DNA of 56,000 nucleotides from Symbiodinium natans (lineage: Eukaryota; Sar; Dinophyceae; Suessiales; Symbiodiniaceae): the NCBI GenBank assembly GCA_905221605.1, contig CAJNDS010002334.1, positions 64,001 to 120,000 of the forward strand, given 5' to 3'. The notes beneath the pieces are model-generated. The model saw only the letters and a list, made by a program, of their open reading frames with translations. It did not search any database and was not told the origin of the DNA. Positions 30,255 through 39,805 of the stretch are shown piece after piece; within the stretch, counting starts at the first letter, position 1, and each line of letters opens with the position of its first letter. The translations under genes and the position numbers were made by a program.

Positions 30255-30267
30255 CCTCCCTTTGTGA
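29953..30267 (+). CDS. Candidate coding segment, MALQDLS family, copy 3
   Basis: 104 codons: MALQDLSCNKQAFDEGMLEG, then QLSDARVKLQTPERRLHLQQ and a GPSASWSALLGGLRGVRAGF segment. Shorter by six codons and longer by eight codons than the 8081 copy at two places, always in frame. The GPS-LW-ALL pattern is also read at 25.7 and 27.37 kb. Family unknown. Confidence 0.3.
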   Translation: MALQDLSCNKQAFDEGMLEGQLSDARVKLQTPERRLHLQQIWNRAPGQMHAPSSGPSASWSALLGGLRGVRAGFSVFREVAVFVMPTLPTSELWQCVWSGVLPL

Positions 30268-31314
30268 CTGCGTGCTGCGGTGCTCCTGGGCAGAGGTGCG
30301 GATGTTGCGCCAGTTGAAGCCGGCGTGGGCGGAGACTTCCATCACACGGTGCAGCTCGGCTACGGCAGCCGCGTGCAGCTGCAGCGGGCGTCGCCTGCAG
30401 CCGTGCCTGTTCTGGGACCTGACGTTGCAAAGCAGGCGCAGCTCCGTGCGATGGGGAAGGGCTTGCCGCTGCTGCTGCGGCTGGCACAGGAGCCCGGACG
30501 AGCGTGGGGAAGTGACCGCTGCCGGCTATCAGGTGCAGGCAGCGTGCTCTTGCCGGTGCATCTGTGCATCTTAAGGCTTTGCTTCCGCCGCGCCCGTCTC
30601 GGCAGAGCAGGTGCGGCTTAGTGCAACTTCCAGCATGCCAGAGCCGCTCGACGGCCGGCGGCAACTGGGCCTGATCCTGGACACTGGCCGTATGTCGGGT
30701 GCCGTGATGCTTCACATTGCAACAGGCGAGTCCCTGCCACCACTCTACGCGGGAGTTAGCAGAGGAGCCCGACACCTCCGACCTAGTCCTCATCAAGCCT
30801 TTACGAAGCCTGCCTCCTTTGAGACCAGCATGTACATGCTGGTTCGGATTACCTCTCCTCTGTTGGATTGCATCTTGCAGAGAGTGGGAAAACGTTGCAT
30901 CACAAGGTCGAGGCAAGGCGATCTGATGCAGCTCAAATGGGCATGTAGTTGCAGGATGGTGAGAGGCGCACACGTTGCGCCACAAGCTCGGAGGCAAGGT
31001 GACGTTCTGATTGCTCAAATGAAGTCCGTGCAGCTGAATGACCAGCTTCAGGATGTCTTGATACCACTTCGAGTACGCCTTTCGCTATGCTGCCGGTGTC
31101 AAGGAGGGATAGGACCCAGTGCAATCCCAGCTGGCCAACGCAGTCAAGCCAAGCATTGGGGGTTAGGTTAGCTCAGTGGGCTGGATGAAGCTGCAGCAGC
31201 ATCTGTTGTGGAGAGGTGTGCCAGCAGCTTGCCGGCAGCACAGGCAGTCCTTGCGAGAAGCTTGTGGCGGCTGATTCCTGTGTCTTGGTTGTGGCAGTGC
31301 TCTCGGAGCAGTGT
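30255..31314 (+). repeat. Unit B, copy 1 (1,060 bp)
   Basis: Full unit from CCTCCCTTTGTGAC to the next head. Contains the GC-rich segment, a LILDTGRMSGAV-reading segment at 30672, paired CAAATG words, the KSVQLNDQLQDVLIPLRVR-reading segment near 31021-31077 and the A-box-like motif at 31169. Lacks four bases in GCGGATGTTGCGCC compared with copies 2-4. Confidence 0.96.
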
Positions 31315-32377
31315 CCTCCCTGTGTGACTGCGTGCTGCGGTGCTCCTTGGCAGAGGTGCGGAGGCTGTTGCGCCAGGTGAAGCCGGCGTGGGCGGAGACT
31401 TCCATCACACGGTGCAGCTCGGCTACGGCAGCCGCGTGCAGCTGCAGCGGGCGTCGCCTGCAGCCGTGCCTGTTCTGGGACCTGACGTTGCAAAGCAGGC
31501 GCAGCTCCGTGCGATGGGGAAGGGCTTGCCGCTGCTGCTGCGGCTGGCACAGGAGCCCGGACGAGCGTGGGGAAGTGGCCGCTGCCGGCTATCAGGTGCA
31601 GGCAGCGTGCTCTTGCCGGTGCATCTGTGCATCTTAAGGCTTTGCTTCCGCCGCGCCCGTCTCGGCAGAGCAGGTGCGGCTTAGTGCAACTTCCAGCATG
31701 CCAGAGCCGCTCGACGGCCGGCGGCAACTGGGCCTGATCCTGGACACTGGCCGTATGTCGGGTGCCGTGATGCTTCACATTGCAACAGGCGAGTCCCTGC
31801 CACCACTCTACGCGGGAGTTAGCAGAGGAGCCCGACACCTCGGACCTAGTCCTCATCAAGCCTTTACGAAGCCTGCCTCCTTTGAGACCAGCATGTACAT
31901 GCTGGTTCGGATTACCTCTCCTCTGTTGGATTGCATCTTGCAGAGAGTGGGAAAACGTTGCATCACAAGGTCGAGGCAAGGCGATCTGATGCAGCTCAAA
32001 TGGGCATGTAGTTGCAGGATGGTGAGAGGCGCACACGTTGCGCCACAAGCTCGGAGGCAAGGTGACGTTCTGATTGCTCAAATGAAGTCCGTGCAGCTGA
32101 ATGACCAGCTTCAGGATGTCTTGATACCACTTCGAGTACGCCTTTCGCTATGCTGCCGGTGTCAAGGAGGGATAGGACCCAGTGCAATCCCAGCTGGCCA
32201 ACGCAGTCAAGCCAAGCATTGGGGGTTAGGTTAGCTCAGTGGGCTGGATGAAGCTGCAGCAGCATCTGTTGTGGAGAGGTGTGCCAGCAGCTTGCCGGCA
32301 GCACAGGCAGTCTTCGCGAGAAGCTTGTGGCGGCTGATTCCTGTGTCTTGGTTGTGGCAGTGCTCTCGGAGCAGTGT
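31315..32377 (+). repeat. Unit B, copy 2 (1,063 bp)
   Basis: Nearly identical to copy 1. A-box-like motif at 32232. The minus strand is open over 302 codons from 32081 to 31173 across the junction of two units, an accident of the tandem arrangement rather than a gene. Confidence 0.96.
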
Positions 32378-33435
32378 CCTCCCTTTGTGACTGCGTGCTT
32401 CGGTGCTCTTTGGCAGAGGTGCGGAGGCTGTTGCGCCAGGTGAATCCGGCGTGGGCGGAGACTTCCATCACACGGTGCAGCTCGGTTACGGCAGCCGCGT
32501 GCAGCTGCAGCGGGCGTCGCCTGCAGCCGTGCCTGTTCTGGGACCTGACGTTGCAAAGCAGGCGCAGCTCCGTGCGATGGGGAAGGGCTTGCCGCTGCTG
32601 CTGCGGCTGGCACAGGAGCCCGGACGAGCGTGGGGAAGTGACCGCTGCCGGCTATCAGGTGCAGGCAGCGTGCTCTTGCCGGTGCATCTGTGCATCTTAA
32701 GGCTTTGCTTCCGCCGCGCCCGTCTCGGCAGAGCAGGTGCGGCTTAGTGCAACTTCCAGCATGCCAGAGCCGCTCGACGGCCGGCGGCAACTGGGCCTGA
32801 TCCTGGACACTGGCCGTATGTCGGGTGCCGTGATGCTTCACATTGCAACAGGCGAGTCCCTGCCACCACTCTACGCGGGAGTTAGCAGAGGAGCCCGACA
32901 CCTCGGACCTAGTCCTCATCAAGCCTTTACGAAGCCTGCCTCCTTTGAGACCAGCATGTACATGCTGGTTCGGATTACCTCTGTTGGATTGCATCTTGCA
33001 GAGAGTGGGAAAACGTTGCATCACAAGGTCGAGGCAAGGCGATCTGATGCAGCTCAAATGGGCATGTAGTTGCAGGATGGTGAGAGGCGCACACGTTGCG
33101 CCACAAGCTCGGAGGCAAGGTGACGTTCTGATTGCTCAAATGAAGTCCGTGCAGCTGAATGACCAGCTTCAGGATGTCTTGATACCACTTCGAGTACGCC
33201 TTTCGCTATGCTGCCGGTGTCAAGGAGGGATAGGACCCAGTGCAATCCCAGCTGGCCAACGCAGTCAAGCCAAGCTTTGGGGGTTAGGTTAGCTCAGTGG
33301 GCTGGATGAAGCTGCAGCAGCATCTGTTGTGGAGAGGTGTGCCAGCAGCTTGCCGGCAGCACAGGCAGTCTTTGCGAGAAGCTTGTGGCGGCTGATTCCT
33401 GTGTCTTGGTTGTGGCAGTGCTCTCGGAGCAGTGT
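32378..33435 (+). repeat. Unit B, copy 3 (1,058 bp)
   Basis: Nearly identical to copy 2 with a five-base loss in ACCTCTCCTCTGTTGG near 32980, which shifts every frame running through that point. A-box-like motif at 33290. Confidence 0.96.
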
Positions 33436-33608
33436 CCTCCCTTTGTGACTGCGTGCTGCGGTGCTCCTTGGCAGAGGTGCGGAGGCTGTTGCGCCAGGTG
33501 AAGCTGGCGTGGGCGGAGACTTCCATCACACGGTGCAGCTCGGTTACGGCAGCCGCGTGCAGCTGCAGCGGGCGTCGCCTGCAGCCGTGCCTGTTCTGGG
33601 ACCTGACG
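33436..33608 (+). repeat. Unit B, copy 4, truncated (173 bp)
   Basis: Stops at GACCTGACGTGG and is joined directly to block G (TCGTGGCAGG). GTGG occurs on both sides of the join, so short homology may have guided the recombination. Confidence 0.95.
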
Positions 33609-34388
33609 TGGTCGTGGCAGGTCTGGGCTTGGCAACAGAATTACTTTTGACCGTGGCTCGCGTGCCATGATAGCATGGGCCGATGGCTTTGCAAGATCTC
33701 TCGGGCAAAAAGCAGACTGCAATGTTTCGAGACGAGGGGATATTCGAGGGGATGGTCGGGCAGCTGGGTGACGCCCGTGCCAAATTGCAGACCCCGGAAT
33801 GCCGCCCGCATCTGCGACAGACGCGCGCTCCCTCGTCGGGTCCATCTGCGTTGTGGTCAGCGCTGCTCGGTGGGCTCCGTGGAGTTAGGGCAGGATTCAG
33901 CGTTTGTCGGGAAGCTGCAGTCCTCGTGATGCCTGCATTGCCTACATCGGAGTTGTGGCTGTGCGTTTGGAGCGGTGTTCTCCCTTTGTGGTCATTGGCC
34001 GCCACAGACCTTGCAGTTGCCCGGTGTGGGCTTAGCGAGGTTCCCAGAGCCGATAAACCCAGATGTTCCTCCCGTCGGGTTGACGGATTTCCCAGCTTGT
34101 ACGTGCGCTGCGGAACTTCGACGGGTTCGACTAATCGGCTGAACGGCCTGCGCAGACCAGACAGCAGAGCCGGTGAATCAGGTGCTGCGGCGGTGTCTTG
34201 CGCGTTCTAGCTGTCAACGACGGCATGTGAGCACACTTGTTGCCACGCAGAAGTGCAGACGCTGGGTTTGTAAGAGCATGCACCTAAATGGCGGATGGCC
34301 TTTGCAAACATCAGCATGTGCTGGCAGCCAGCGAAGGTTTCCACTGGCGGGCCTTCCCCATCCCCGTCAAGCGCCGATTTCCCAACAG
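33609..34388 (+). repeat. Segmental duplication G, copy 2
   Basis: Pair of 8.01-8.79 kb with few differences, for example GCTCAAAAAG versus GGGCAAAAAG and GAATGTTCG versus GATATTCG. Confidence 0.95.
33683..34210 (+). CDS. Candidate coding segment, MALQDLS family, copy 2
   Basis: 175 codons, same frame and stop as 8081-8608. Starts MALQDLSGKKQTAMFRDEGI. The two copies are so similar that their agreement gives no independent evidence of selection. Confidence 0.25.
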   Translation: MALQDLSGKKQTAMFRDEGIFEGMVGQLGDARAKLQTPECRPHLRQTRAPSSGPSALWSALLGGLRGVRAGFSVCREAAVLVMPALPTSELWLCVWSGVLPLWSLAATDLAVARCGLSEVPRADKPRCSSRRVDGFPSLYVRCGTSTGSTNRLNGLRRPDSRAGESGAAAVSCAF

Positions 34389-34437
34389 AGTTGTTAAAGT
34401 ACGGGGCACCATGACCATTGCCAGGCGGGGGACATAG
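34288..34437 (+). pseudogene. Small ORF with EGFHWRA, copy 2, truncated
   Basis: 49 codons. Follows the 8686 copy up to KRRFPNRVVKVRGT, then losses of 4 and 7 bases relative to the 34593 copy shift the frame and end it. Pseudogene status is relative to a family that is itself not proven to be coding. Confidence 0.25.
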
Positions 34438-34592
34438 TACAGCTAGAGCACAGAACTATGTGCTGCGGCGGTATCTTGCGCGTTCTAGCTGTCAATGACG
34501 GCATGTGAGCATCACGCGCACTTGTTGCCACAGGGCCTTTGCCGGTCTCTTGCGGAAGCGCAGACGCTGGGTTTGCAAGAGCATGCACCTAA

Positions 34593-34814
34593 ATGGCAGG
34601 TGGCCTTTTCAAATTTCAGCATGTGCTGGCAGACAGCGAAGGTTTCCACTGGCGTGCCTACCCCATCCCCGTCAAGCGCCGCTTTCCCAACAGAGTCATT
34701 AAAGTACGGGGCACCATTAAGGACCATTGCCAGGCGACCACAGGGGGACATAGTGCAGCTGGGGCGCGGAACTGGGTGCTGCGGCGGCATCTAGCTGTCA
34801 ATGATGGCATGTGA
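34593..34814 (+). CDS. Small ORF with EGFHWRAYPIPVKRRFPN, copy 3
   Basis: 73 codons, reading EGFHWRAYPIPVKRRFPN, then KVRGTIKDHCQATTGGHSAA and ending RRHLAVNDGM. Basic and tryptophan-containing. No family recognised; see 8686 for the substitution count. Confidence 0.22.
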   Translation: MAGGLFKFQHVLADSEGFHWRAYPIPVKRRFPNRVIKVRGTIKDHCQATTGGHSAAGARNWVLRRHLAVNDGM

Positions 34815-34999
34815 GCATCATGTGCACTTCTTACCACGGGGCCTCTGCTGGGTTTGCAGGAGTTTGAGGCTGCCGTGCACCTGCTCCGGATCAAGCGAGG
34901 TCCTGCCGCTTCGTGCGTGCTGTACCTGGTCAAATGGTAGGTGTTTACAAGTCTCAGCATGTGGCGGTACACAGCCCTGCCCCCGTCAACCGCCGATTT

Positions 35000-36640
35000 C
35001 CCAACTGAGTCAGAGGAAACACTCGGCTTTCGACGCTCTGCAGACTGTGCACATGGCTGGCTGCACACCAAGCGGATGTAAGGAGCAAGTGTGCATGTAG
35101 TTTGTCGCCTTGTGGCGTGCCCTGCACTGGTGGCACGGTGTGCTTGCCTTGCCGTGGGCTGCGATCTTCTCCAAGGAATGTGCGTTGTGTAACATGCAAG
35201 AAGTCGCTAGATCCTGAAGAAGCCGGCAAACTCATCTTTGCCGGGAGAGCCCGTATGAAAGAGGGTCCAACATCTCATATACCCTGCATTCTGGGTATCG
35301 GGTTCGCACGATCTGATGCTCGTGGAACACGCATGTCTGCCAAACCTTGCAGCACTGTAGCCACGGCAAACCGGTACCGCTCGTTTGCCGCTGCATCTGC
35401 CACTGCCTCTTGCTGTCTTAGGCCATCGCCTGCCCAAGAGGACTCGTCCATCGTCCCGCAGGTGGAAGCACCGCGACAACTGCACGCTGCTCGCAGGTCA
35501 TCCATCGGGCTGGTAATTGCGGTGATCCAAGATGACAAGATGAGTCTGTCCCCTAATCGCGGTGGTATGGCTTGCTTGCCTTGCCGGGGGCTGCAGGGCA
35601 CTGGATGTGCCGACCCTGTGGCCGGTGTCCCTCATAGAGCACACCATGCCTTACAGCTTCTGCTTCTTCGCACTTGCGTCACTTGAAGTTGGTCTTACAT
35701 TGTCTTACATGTCTTGCCGCCTTGTGCCAGTGGCTCGGCTGCAGGAGGCCCTCCACTTTGGTCGCACATCCCCTCAGGTGTAACGGTTCCTTCTGTGTGC
35801 TCGTTGAGACACGTGGGCCTTAAAACACAGCAGCGTCAGCAAGCTACTATCACCTGTTGCGAGAAGCTCAGCATGCTTCTGCCACTGCATCTTGCGGTCT
35901 TAGGCCATCGCCTCCCCAGAAGGACCCGGCAAGCGCTGCAGGCGTTTGCCGGGAGAGCCGGCGTGGAAGCGCGCCGTCGCAGGCGGCAGCTCCGCAGATG
36001 CTTGACAGATGCTTGTAGCAGGTCTGTGTGGGTATGCCCTGGGCGATGGTGCATGGCAGAGGCGACTGCCGACCGCGCCTGGCTGCGAGGTGCTTCTGGA
36101 GCAAAGCACTTTGCCCGGCCTGCCTCCTCCAAGATGACAAGATGAGTCCGTCTTCCAGTCTTCCAGTCGCGGTGGTATGACTTGCTTGCCTTGCCGGACT
36201 TGCCGGACTTGCCGGACTTGCCGGACTTGCCGGACTTGCCGGACTTGCCGGACTTGCCGGACTTGCCGGGGGCTGCAGTGCCCGACCCTGCGGCCGGTCT
36301 TTTGCAGGCTCGGCTGCAGGAGGCCCTCCACTTTGGCTTGCACGGGTCCTCAAGTGCAATGATTCCTTTTGTGTGACTGTTGAGACATGCTGGCCTTGTG
36401 GATCCTTGCAGCACTGCAGCTGCAGCAAGCCGCAGCATGCTTCTACCATTGCGTCTGCCACTGCGTCTTGCTGTCTTGGGCCATCGCCTTTCCAACGAGG
36501 GTTCAGGGGGTTCAAGGGGAGGGTTTAGGTCAGACTTGAGGCCTTTTTTGAGGGTCGTCAAGGTGTGGAGAAGATGCATATGTCGGCCCCGTATCCTCTG
36601 CAAGCTGCAAAATTCTCTGCGCCGAGCAACCTGTTCCTTA
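35000..36640 (+). repeat. Module mosaic, right-hand block
   Basis: Contains the GGCTGGCTGCACACCAAGCGG module (35.05 kb), the GATCCTGAAGAAGCCGGCAA module (35.21 kb, frame LDPEEAGKLIFAGRARMKEG, 35102-35686), two CACTGCATCT/CTGCGTCT modules (35.35 and 36.44 kb), and a duplicated GTTGCGAGAAGC/GCTCGGCTGCAGGAGGCCCT stretch (35.74 and 36.31 kb). The 255-codon minus frame (35836-36603) crosses the minisatellite below. Confidence 0.75.
36190..36270. repeat. Minisatellite CTTGCCGGA, 9 copies of 9 bp
   Basis: Eight perfect CTTGCCGGA units and a last CTTGCCGGG. Two plus frames read LPD and TCR tripeptide repeats and the minus strand reads SGK repeats, because the period is a multiple of three. No flanking frame supports a gene. 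Confidence 0.98.
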
Positions 36641-36775
36641 TGGACGCGCCGTGCACGTGGCTGGATTCAAGATGGCCTCCAGGTTTGCGAAGCACTTTGG
36701 AGCCACAAGGCTAAGTAGGACGCTGTGATTTGGCCGTGCAGCATTGTGTTTGGGCATGTTCACAAGCAATGTCAG

Positions 36776-36809
36776 CCCTAAACCCTTAACCCAATGAGGT
36801 TTTAGGGTT
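36776..36809. repeat. Inverted pair of telomere-like words
   Basis: CCCTAAACCCTTAACCC at 36776 is followed at 36800 by TTTAGGGTT, that is, telomere-type words in opposite orientations a few bases apart. Could be the mark of an end-to-end join or a chance pair. Confidence 0.45.
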
Positions 36810-36879
36810 GTTTGGTAGATTCTTTCGGCTGGTGATGCCTGATTGGAAGGCTAAGATCATCAGCATATTGGAACCGAAC

Positions 36880-37160
36880 TGCCCGGCAGCAGCACCATAG
36901 CCTGCGCAGTCCTGGCAGGTGTGCCGCAATACCCGCCCGTACGGTGGACGGTTCAGAAACAATGACTGGAAGTGACACGAGGCGGACTCTTTGCTCGCAT
37001 TGATGTTCTACCTGTCACTTGTTGTCATGTGAGACTGGCGCCCATGTACGCTGAGCAGCCGGCTCTGCATTCTGGGTGTCGGGTTCGCACGATCTGAACG
37101 TGGCACCGCAACATGCATGCCCGTACACTGGAGAGTCATCGAGCCCCAGCGAAACGATGG
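36880..37160 (+). repeat. Dispersed repeat M, right-most copy
   Basis: Same order of words as 17.80-18.09 kb (AGCCTGCGC...TCCTGGCAGG, CGTACGGTGGACGGTTC, GCGGACTCTTTGCTCGCATT, GCATGCCCGTACACTGGAGA). It marks the right edge of the repeat-dense part of the window. Confidence 0.85.
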
Positions 37161-37241
37161 CCAAGGGGCCTTGCAGCGTTGTAGCACGGAAAGCCGCCAT
37201 CACAAACGGAGACCCTCGCAAGTTTCAGCATGTGCTTGTAA

Positions 37242-37691
37242 ATGCTGCTGTGGGTGTGTGTACAGCCAGTGCAGGCGAGCGCCGCTGACACGACAGTCAC
37301 TGAAGCCAATCCGATCATGAGCCAAACTTTTCTGCTTCGGAAGGGCAATCCACCAAGGGTGGATTGCTGGCTGAGGGCACACAGAGACACTGCGAAAGTT
37401 GTTGCGTTCACCACCGCTCCTACAAATGAAGGGTTCCTTCGAATCAAGTTTTTGGGCTCCAGTTCCTGGCGTACGAGCACTTTGACACATCAACCCTTCG
37501 GGTGCAGGGCTTTTGCCCAAACGTGGTTGTTCCCTGCACCCTGTGCTCCCTGTACTTTGCCTATGCCTGCACCTGTTTGCCCTCGAGCTTCATTGATTCA
37601 TTCATTAAGAGAAATACAAAGCGACAGCTTGGTGCCTGGCCTGAGAAGGCCACCTAAGTCCTACGATGTGCTGACGAGATGTCCAGGCTAA
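37242..37691 (+). CDS. Open frame of 149 codons, unrecognised
   Basis: First single-copy frame after the repeat region. Starts MLLWVCVQPVQASAADTTVT, weakly signal-peptide-like, then reads KGNPPRVDCWLRAHRDTAKV and FTTAPTNEGFLRIKFLG. From about residue 90 it becomes proline/cysteine-rich. The opposite strand (37136-37480) is also open for 114 codons with a hydrophobic stretch (VWLMIGLASVTVVSAALAC), so direction is undecided. Confidence 0.22.
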   Translation: MLLWVCVQPVQASAADTTVTEANPIMSQTFLLRKGNPPRVDCWLRAHRDTAKVVAFTTAPTNEGFLRIKFLGSSSWRTSTLTHQPFGCRAFAQTWLFPAPCAPCTLPMPAPVCPRASLIHSLREIQSDSLVPGLRRPPKSYDVLTRCPG

Positions 37692-37751
37692 GGGATTTGC
37701 AGCCACTTGCGCCCGATGGCGCCGCATCATCTCACATCATGCACGCCCAAC

Positions 37752-37792
37752 GTGTTGAGATGTGCTGAGATGTGCTGAGATGTGTTGAGACA
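37752..37792. repeat. Period-10 repeat TGTGCTGAGA
   Basis: Four units of TGT/TGCTGAGATG type in a row. A similar GCTGAGGGAT repeat occurs at 54281. Confidence 0.85.
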
Positions 37793-38333
37793 TGCGTGAA
37801 GGCAAAGCCATGTGGTGCCTGCCATGGTTCATGGACTTGCCTGGACCAGATGCGGATTGTCGGCGTGGAGGCGCTCTGTTCCTGACCGAACGTCGGGTGC
37901 TGTGGTGTGCCGTGAGTGCGACATGTGGAACCTCTGCAGAAGCGCGTCTGCACATTTGTGCCGAGTTGAGCCACACATATGTAGATTCGGGTATCCTGCA
38001 CACGCCGTCGCTGATAGTAGATAGGAGGAGTCCGGTTCTGCCCACTCTTGGGACTCATAGGTGGAATCTGCGCCCGAGTTCCAAAGTTCTGTGCTGCTCC
38101 ATGTTGCGCCTTTTCTCCTCTGTCATGGCGCATCAACGCCTGAATGCAACCCAGTTCGTGGCAAGGCTGGCGCATAGCTTGAAGGCCTTCCGGGAACTAC
38201 AGCCGTGTGACCTGCCCCTGCTCTCGCGACAGATGGACGACCCCGCTCCAAGCACTGCCTAGAGCCCATAGCCGCCATAGCCCATCCCCACCCCGCCTCA
38301 ATCTCACCCCCACGCGGCCGACGCGGCCACGGC

Positions 38334-38353
38334 CCACGGCCCACGGCCCACAC
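38334..38353. repeat. Short GGCCCAC repeat
   Basis: About three 7-base GGCCCAC units in a row in a GC-rich stretch. Confidence 0.75.
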
Positions 38354-38444
38354 GCTCTCGGCCTAGGCTGATGAGAGCCTGGCTCGGAGTCAGTGGGAAC
38401 TCAGCCAGTCCCGCTTCAAACAGCCTGGCGGCTGGAAGTGTCAG

Positions 38445-39077
38445 TTGGTTGGGCACTGGCCTGACAGGGTTGTGCATGACAGCACGCTCGACAAACAGAG
38501 CCTTCCGGCTGTTGTTAGGTGCAGCCAGCAGCCAGCTTTTGCCGCCCCAGGTTCTGGCAGGGTACCGTGCAGAGGCAGAGCCCCGCTTGCGCTTGCAACT
38601 GCAGAGCTTCAGGGGTGGCAGACAAGTTTTGGAGATGTAGGGTGCAAATTGTTCTATCGGCATAATTCATCGCTGGATGCGCCACTGACATTGTCAACCT
38701 TACATTGCAAAGCAGACATCGTATGTCACATGGCCTTTCAGGGCCTACCCGCTCGGTGGCAAGTTTCCCGACAGGAGCTCCTTACACATCGGCTTCAAGC
38801 AATTCAAGCCGTGCAACCCTCTGAAGCCGTCCCGGGACCGAAACAGGCCCTGCGGGCGTGCTGTCGATCTCGATCGCAGCAGGGCCATTTCTGCTGGGAT
38901 GTGACCTGCCTGTGTGCAGCAGCCGGCGCTCGAAAGAAAAGAAGGGTTCAAGAAATAGGGCACGTGTTTAGGGTTGAACCTGTCATGAAGGACCGTTTGT
39001 GTAAGATCTTGTTAAGGGTGGAGTGGTTAAAAAGGGCTCGGCACATTGCACCGGTTCTGATGGCCCGAGTTGATTGA
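38445..39077 (+). CDS. Open frame of 210 codons, unrecognised
   Basis: Single-copy. Reads KLFYRHNSSLDAPLTLSTLH near residues 70-90 and LLTHRLQAIQAVQPSEAVPG later, and ends basic (RVEWLKRARHIAPVLMARVD). Competing frames over most of it are shorter (89 codons or fewer). It is among the better candidates by length, but no motif, splice structure or partner gene supports it. Confidence 0.25.
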   Translation: MVGHWPDRVVHDSTLDKQSLPAVVRCSQQPAFAAPGSGRVPCRGRAPLALATAELQGWQTSFGDVGCKLFYRHNSSLDAPLTLSTLHCKADIVCHMAFQGLPARWQVSRQELLTHRLQAIQAVQPSEAVPGPKQALRACCRSRSQQGHFCWDVTCLCAAAGARKKRRVQEIGHVFRVEPVMKDRLCKILLRVEWLKRARHIAPVLMARVD

Positions 39078-39370
39078 GTGATGTATCGGGAGGGGGTGGG
39101 GCCAAGCCGATTTTGTGAATGAGAGACATGTCTTAGAATTTGTGGGCGAAGCAGCTTGCATCGTAGCAAAGGGAATGATGTTGGGGGTTGGTGTGCGATC
39201 TACTTCCTTGTTGGTGCGATGCCGTGGACCTGGGGTCAGAAGAAAGCCCCCCTTCAGTCCTTTTCGGTGGTGTAGATTCTGTCCTGTGTGGATCTGTGCC
39301 GGCCGGCCGACGGGTTTCGCATGCATTCTTCTTCTGCTTCTTCTTCAGGCTCGGGATTTCTTCCGTCGGG
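39078..39370. other. No gene seen; CTTCTTCTGCTTCTTCTTC tract
   Basis: Contains a pyrimidine tract near 39329-39347 (TTCTTCTTCTGCTTCTTC) followed by AGG, which would suit a 3' splice site. Otherwise unremarkable. Confidence 0.3.
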
Positions 39371-39392
39371 CGAAGAAGGGCCCTCTTCTTCG
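39371..39392. repeat. Hairpin, 8-bp arms
   Basis: CGAAGAAG, six bases, CTTCTTCG: a perfect inverted repeat. It follows the pyrimidine tract and is not followed by a T run. Confidence 0.7.
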
Positions 39393-39528
39393 GGCCGTGG
39401 GCCTCTAGACTTGCAGTTTTTGCAGGAGATTCAAGTTTTCAGGAACCCGTGTTTTTTTGCTGTGGTGTCTTTTTTTACAGTAGACGGATGAAGCCGGTAT
39501 GTAAGGCAGTGAGCCCCCGTCCCCGCCC

Positions 39529-39750
39529 GCCACGACGGCAACAAAAATGAAATAACACGCCCCCAAGGTGCCCAAGCCACCACGGTAGGCCCCCCAGAAA
39601 GCCAGTGAGTGAACCCCCAGCTCCGCCGACGCCAAAAACACACGCGTCCCCCACCACATCAACAAAAAGTCACGCAGTTGCCACGCCAGCAAGAGCAACC
39701 CCTGCCACGACAGCAACTGGACGACGCACCCCCTCTGCCACGACAGCAAT
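39529..39750. repeat. Dispersed GCCACGACAGCAAC motif, 4 copies
   Basis: Copies at about 39530, 39680, 39704 and 39737 with one to three mismatches. They read ATTAT/HDSN-like peptides in the plus frames, but their spacing is uneven. Confidence 0.65.
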
Positions 39751-39805
39751 AAAGTGCACCCTCCAAGACAATGCCTTGCAAATAGTGCGCGCAGAACGTT
39801 GTGGA

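Larger units (their letters stand above)
34182..34990 (+). repeat. Tandem repeat of about 280-316 bp, 2.5 copies
   Basis: Each unit starts GTGCTGCGGCGG (34182, 34460, 34776), followed by CTAGCTGTCAA, GGCATGTGAGCA, GAGCATGCACCTAAATGGC, CAGCATGTGCTGGCAG and CCCATCCCCGTCAAGCGCCG. The third unit diverges after about 100 bases. The first unit overlaps the end of block G. Confidence 0.85.

Noticed and set aside
31173-32081. 302-codon minus-strand frame in Unit B as a gene
   Set aside because: It runs across the junction of two tandem units and is one of several frames open at once. The array structure explains it.
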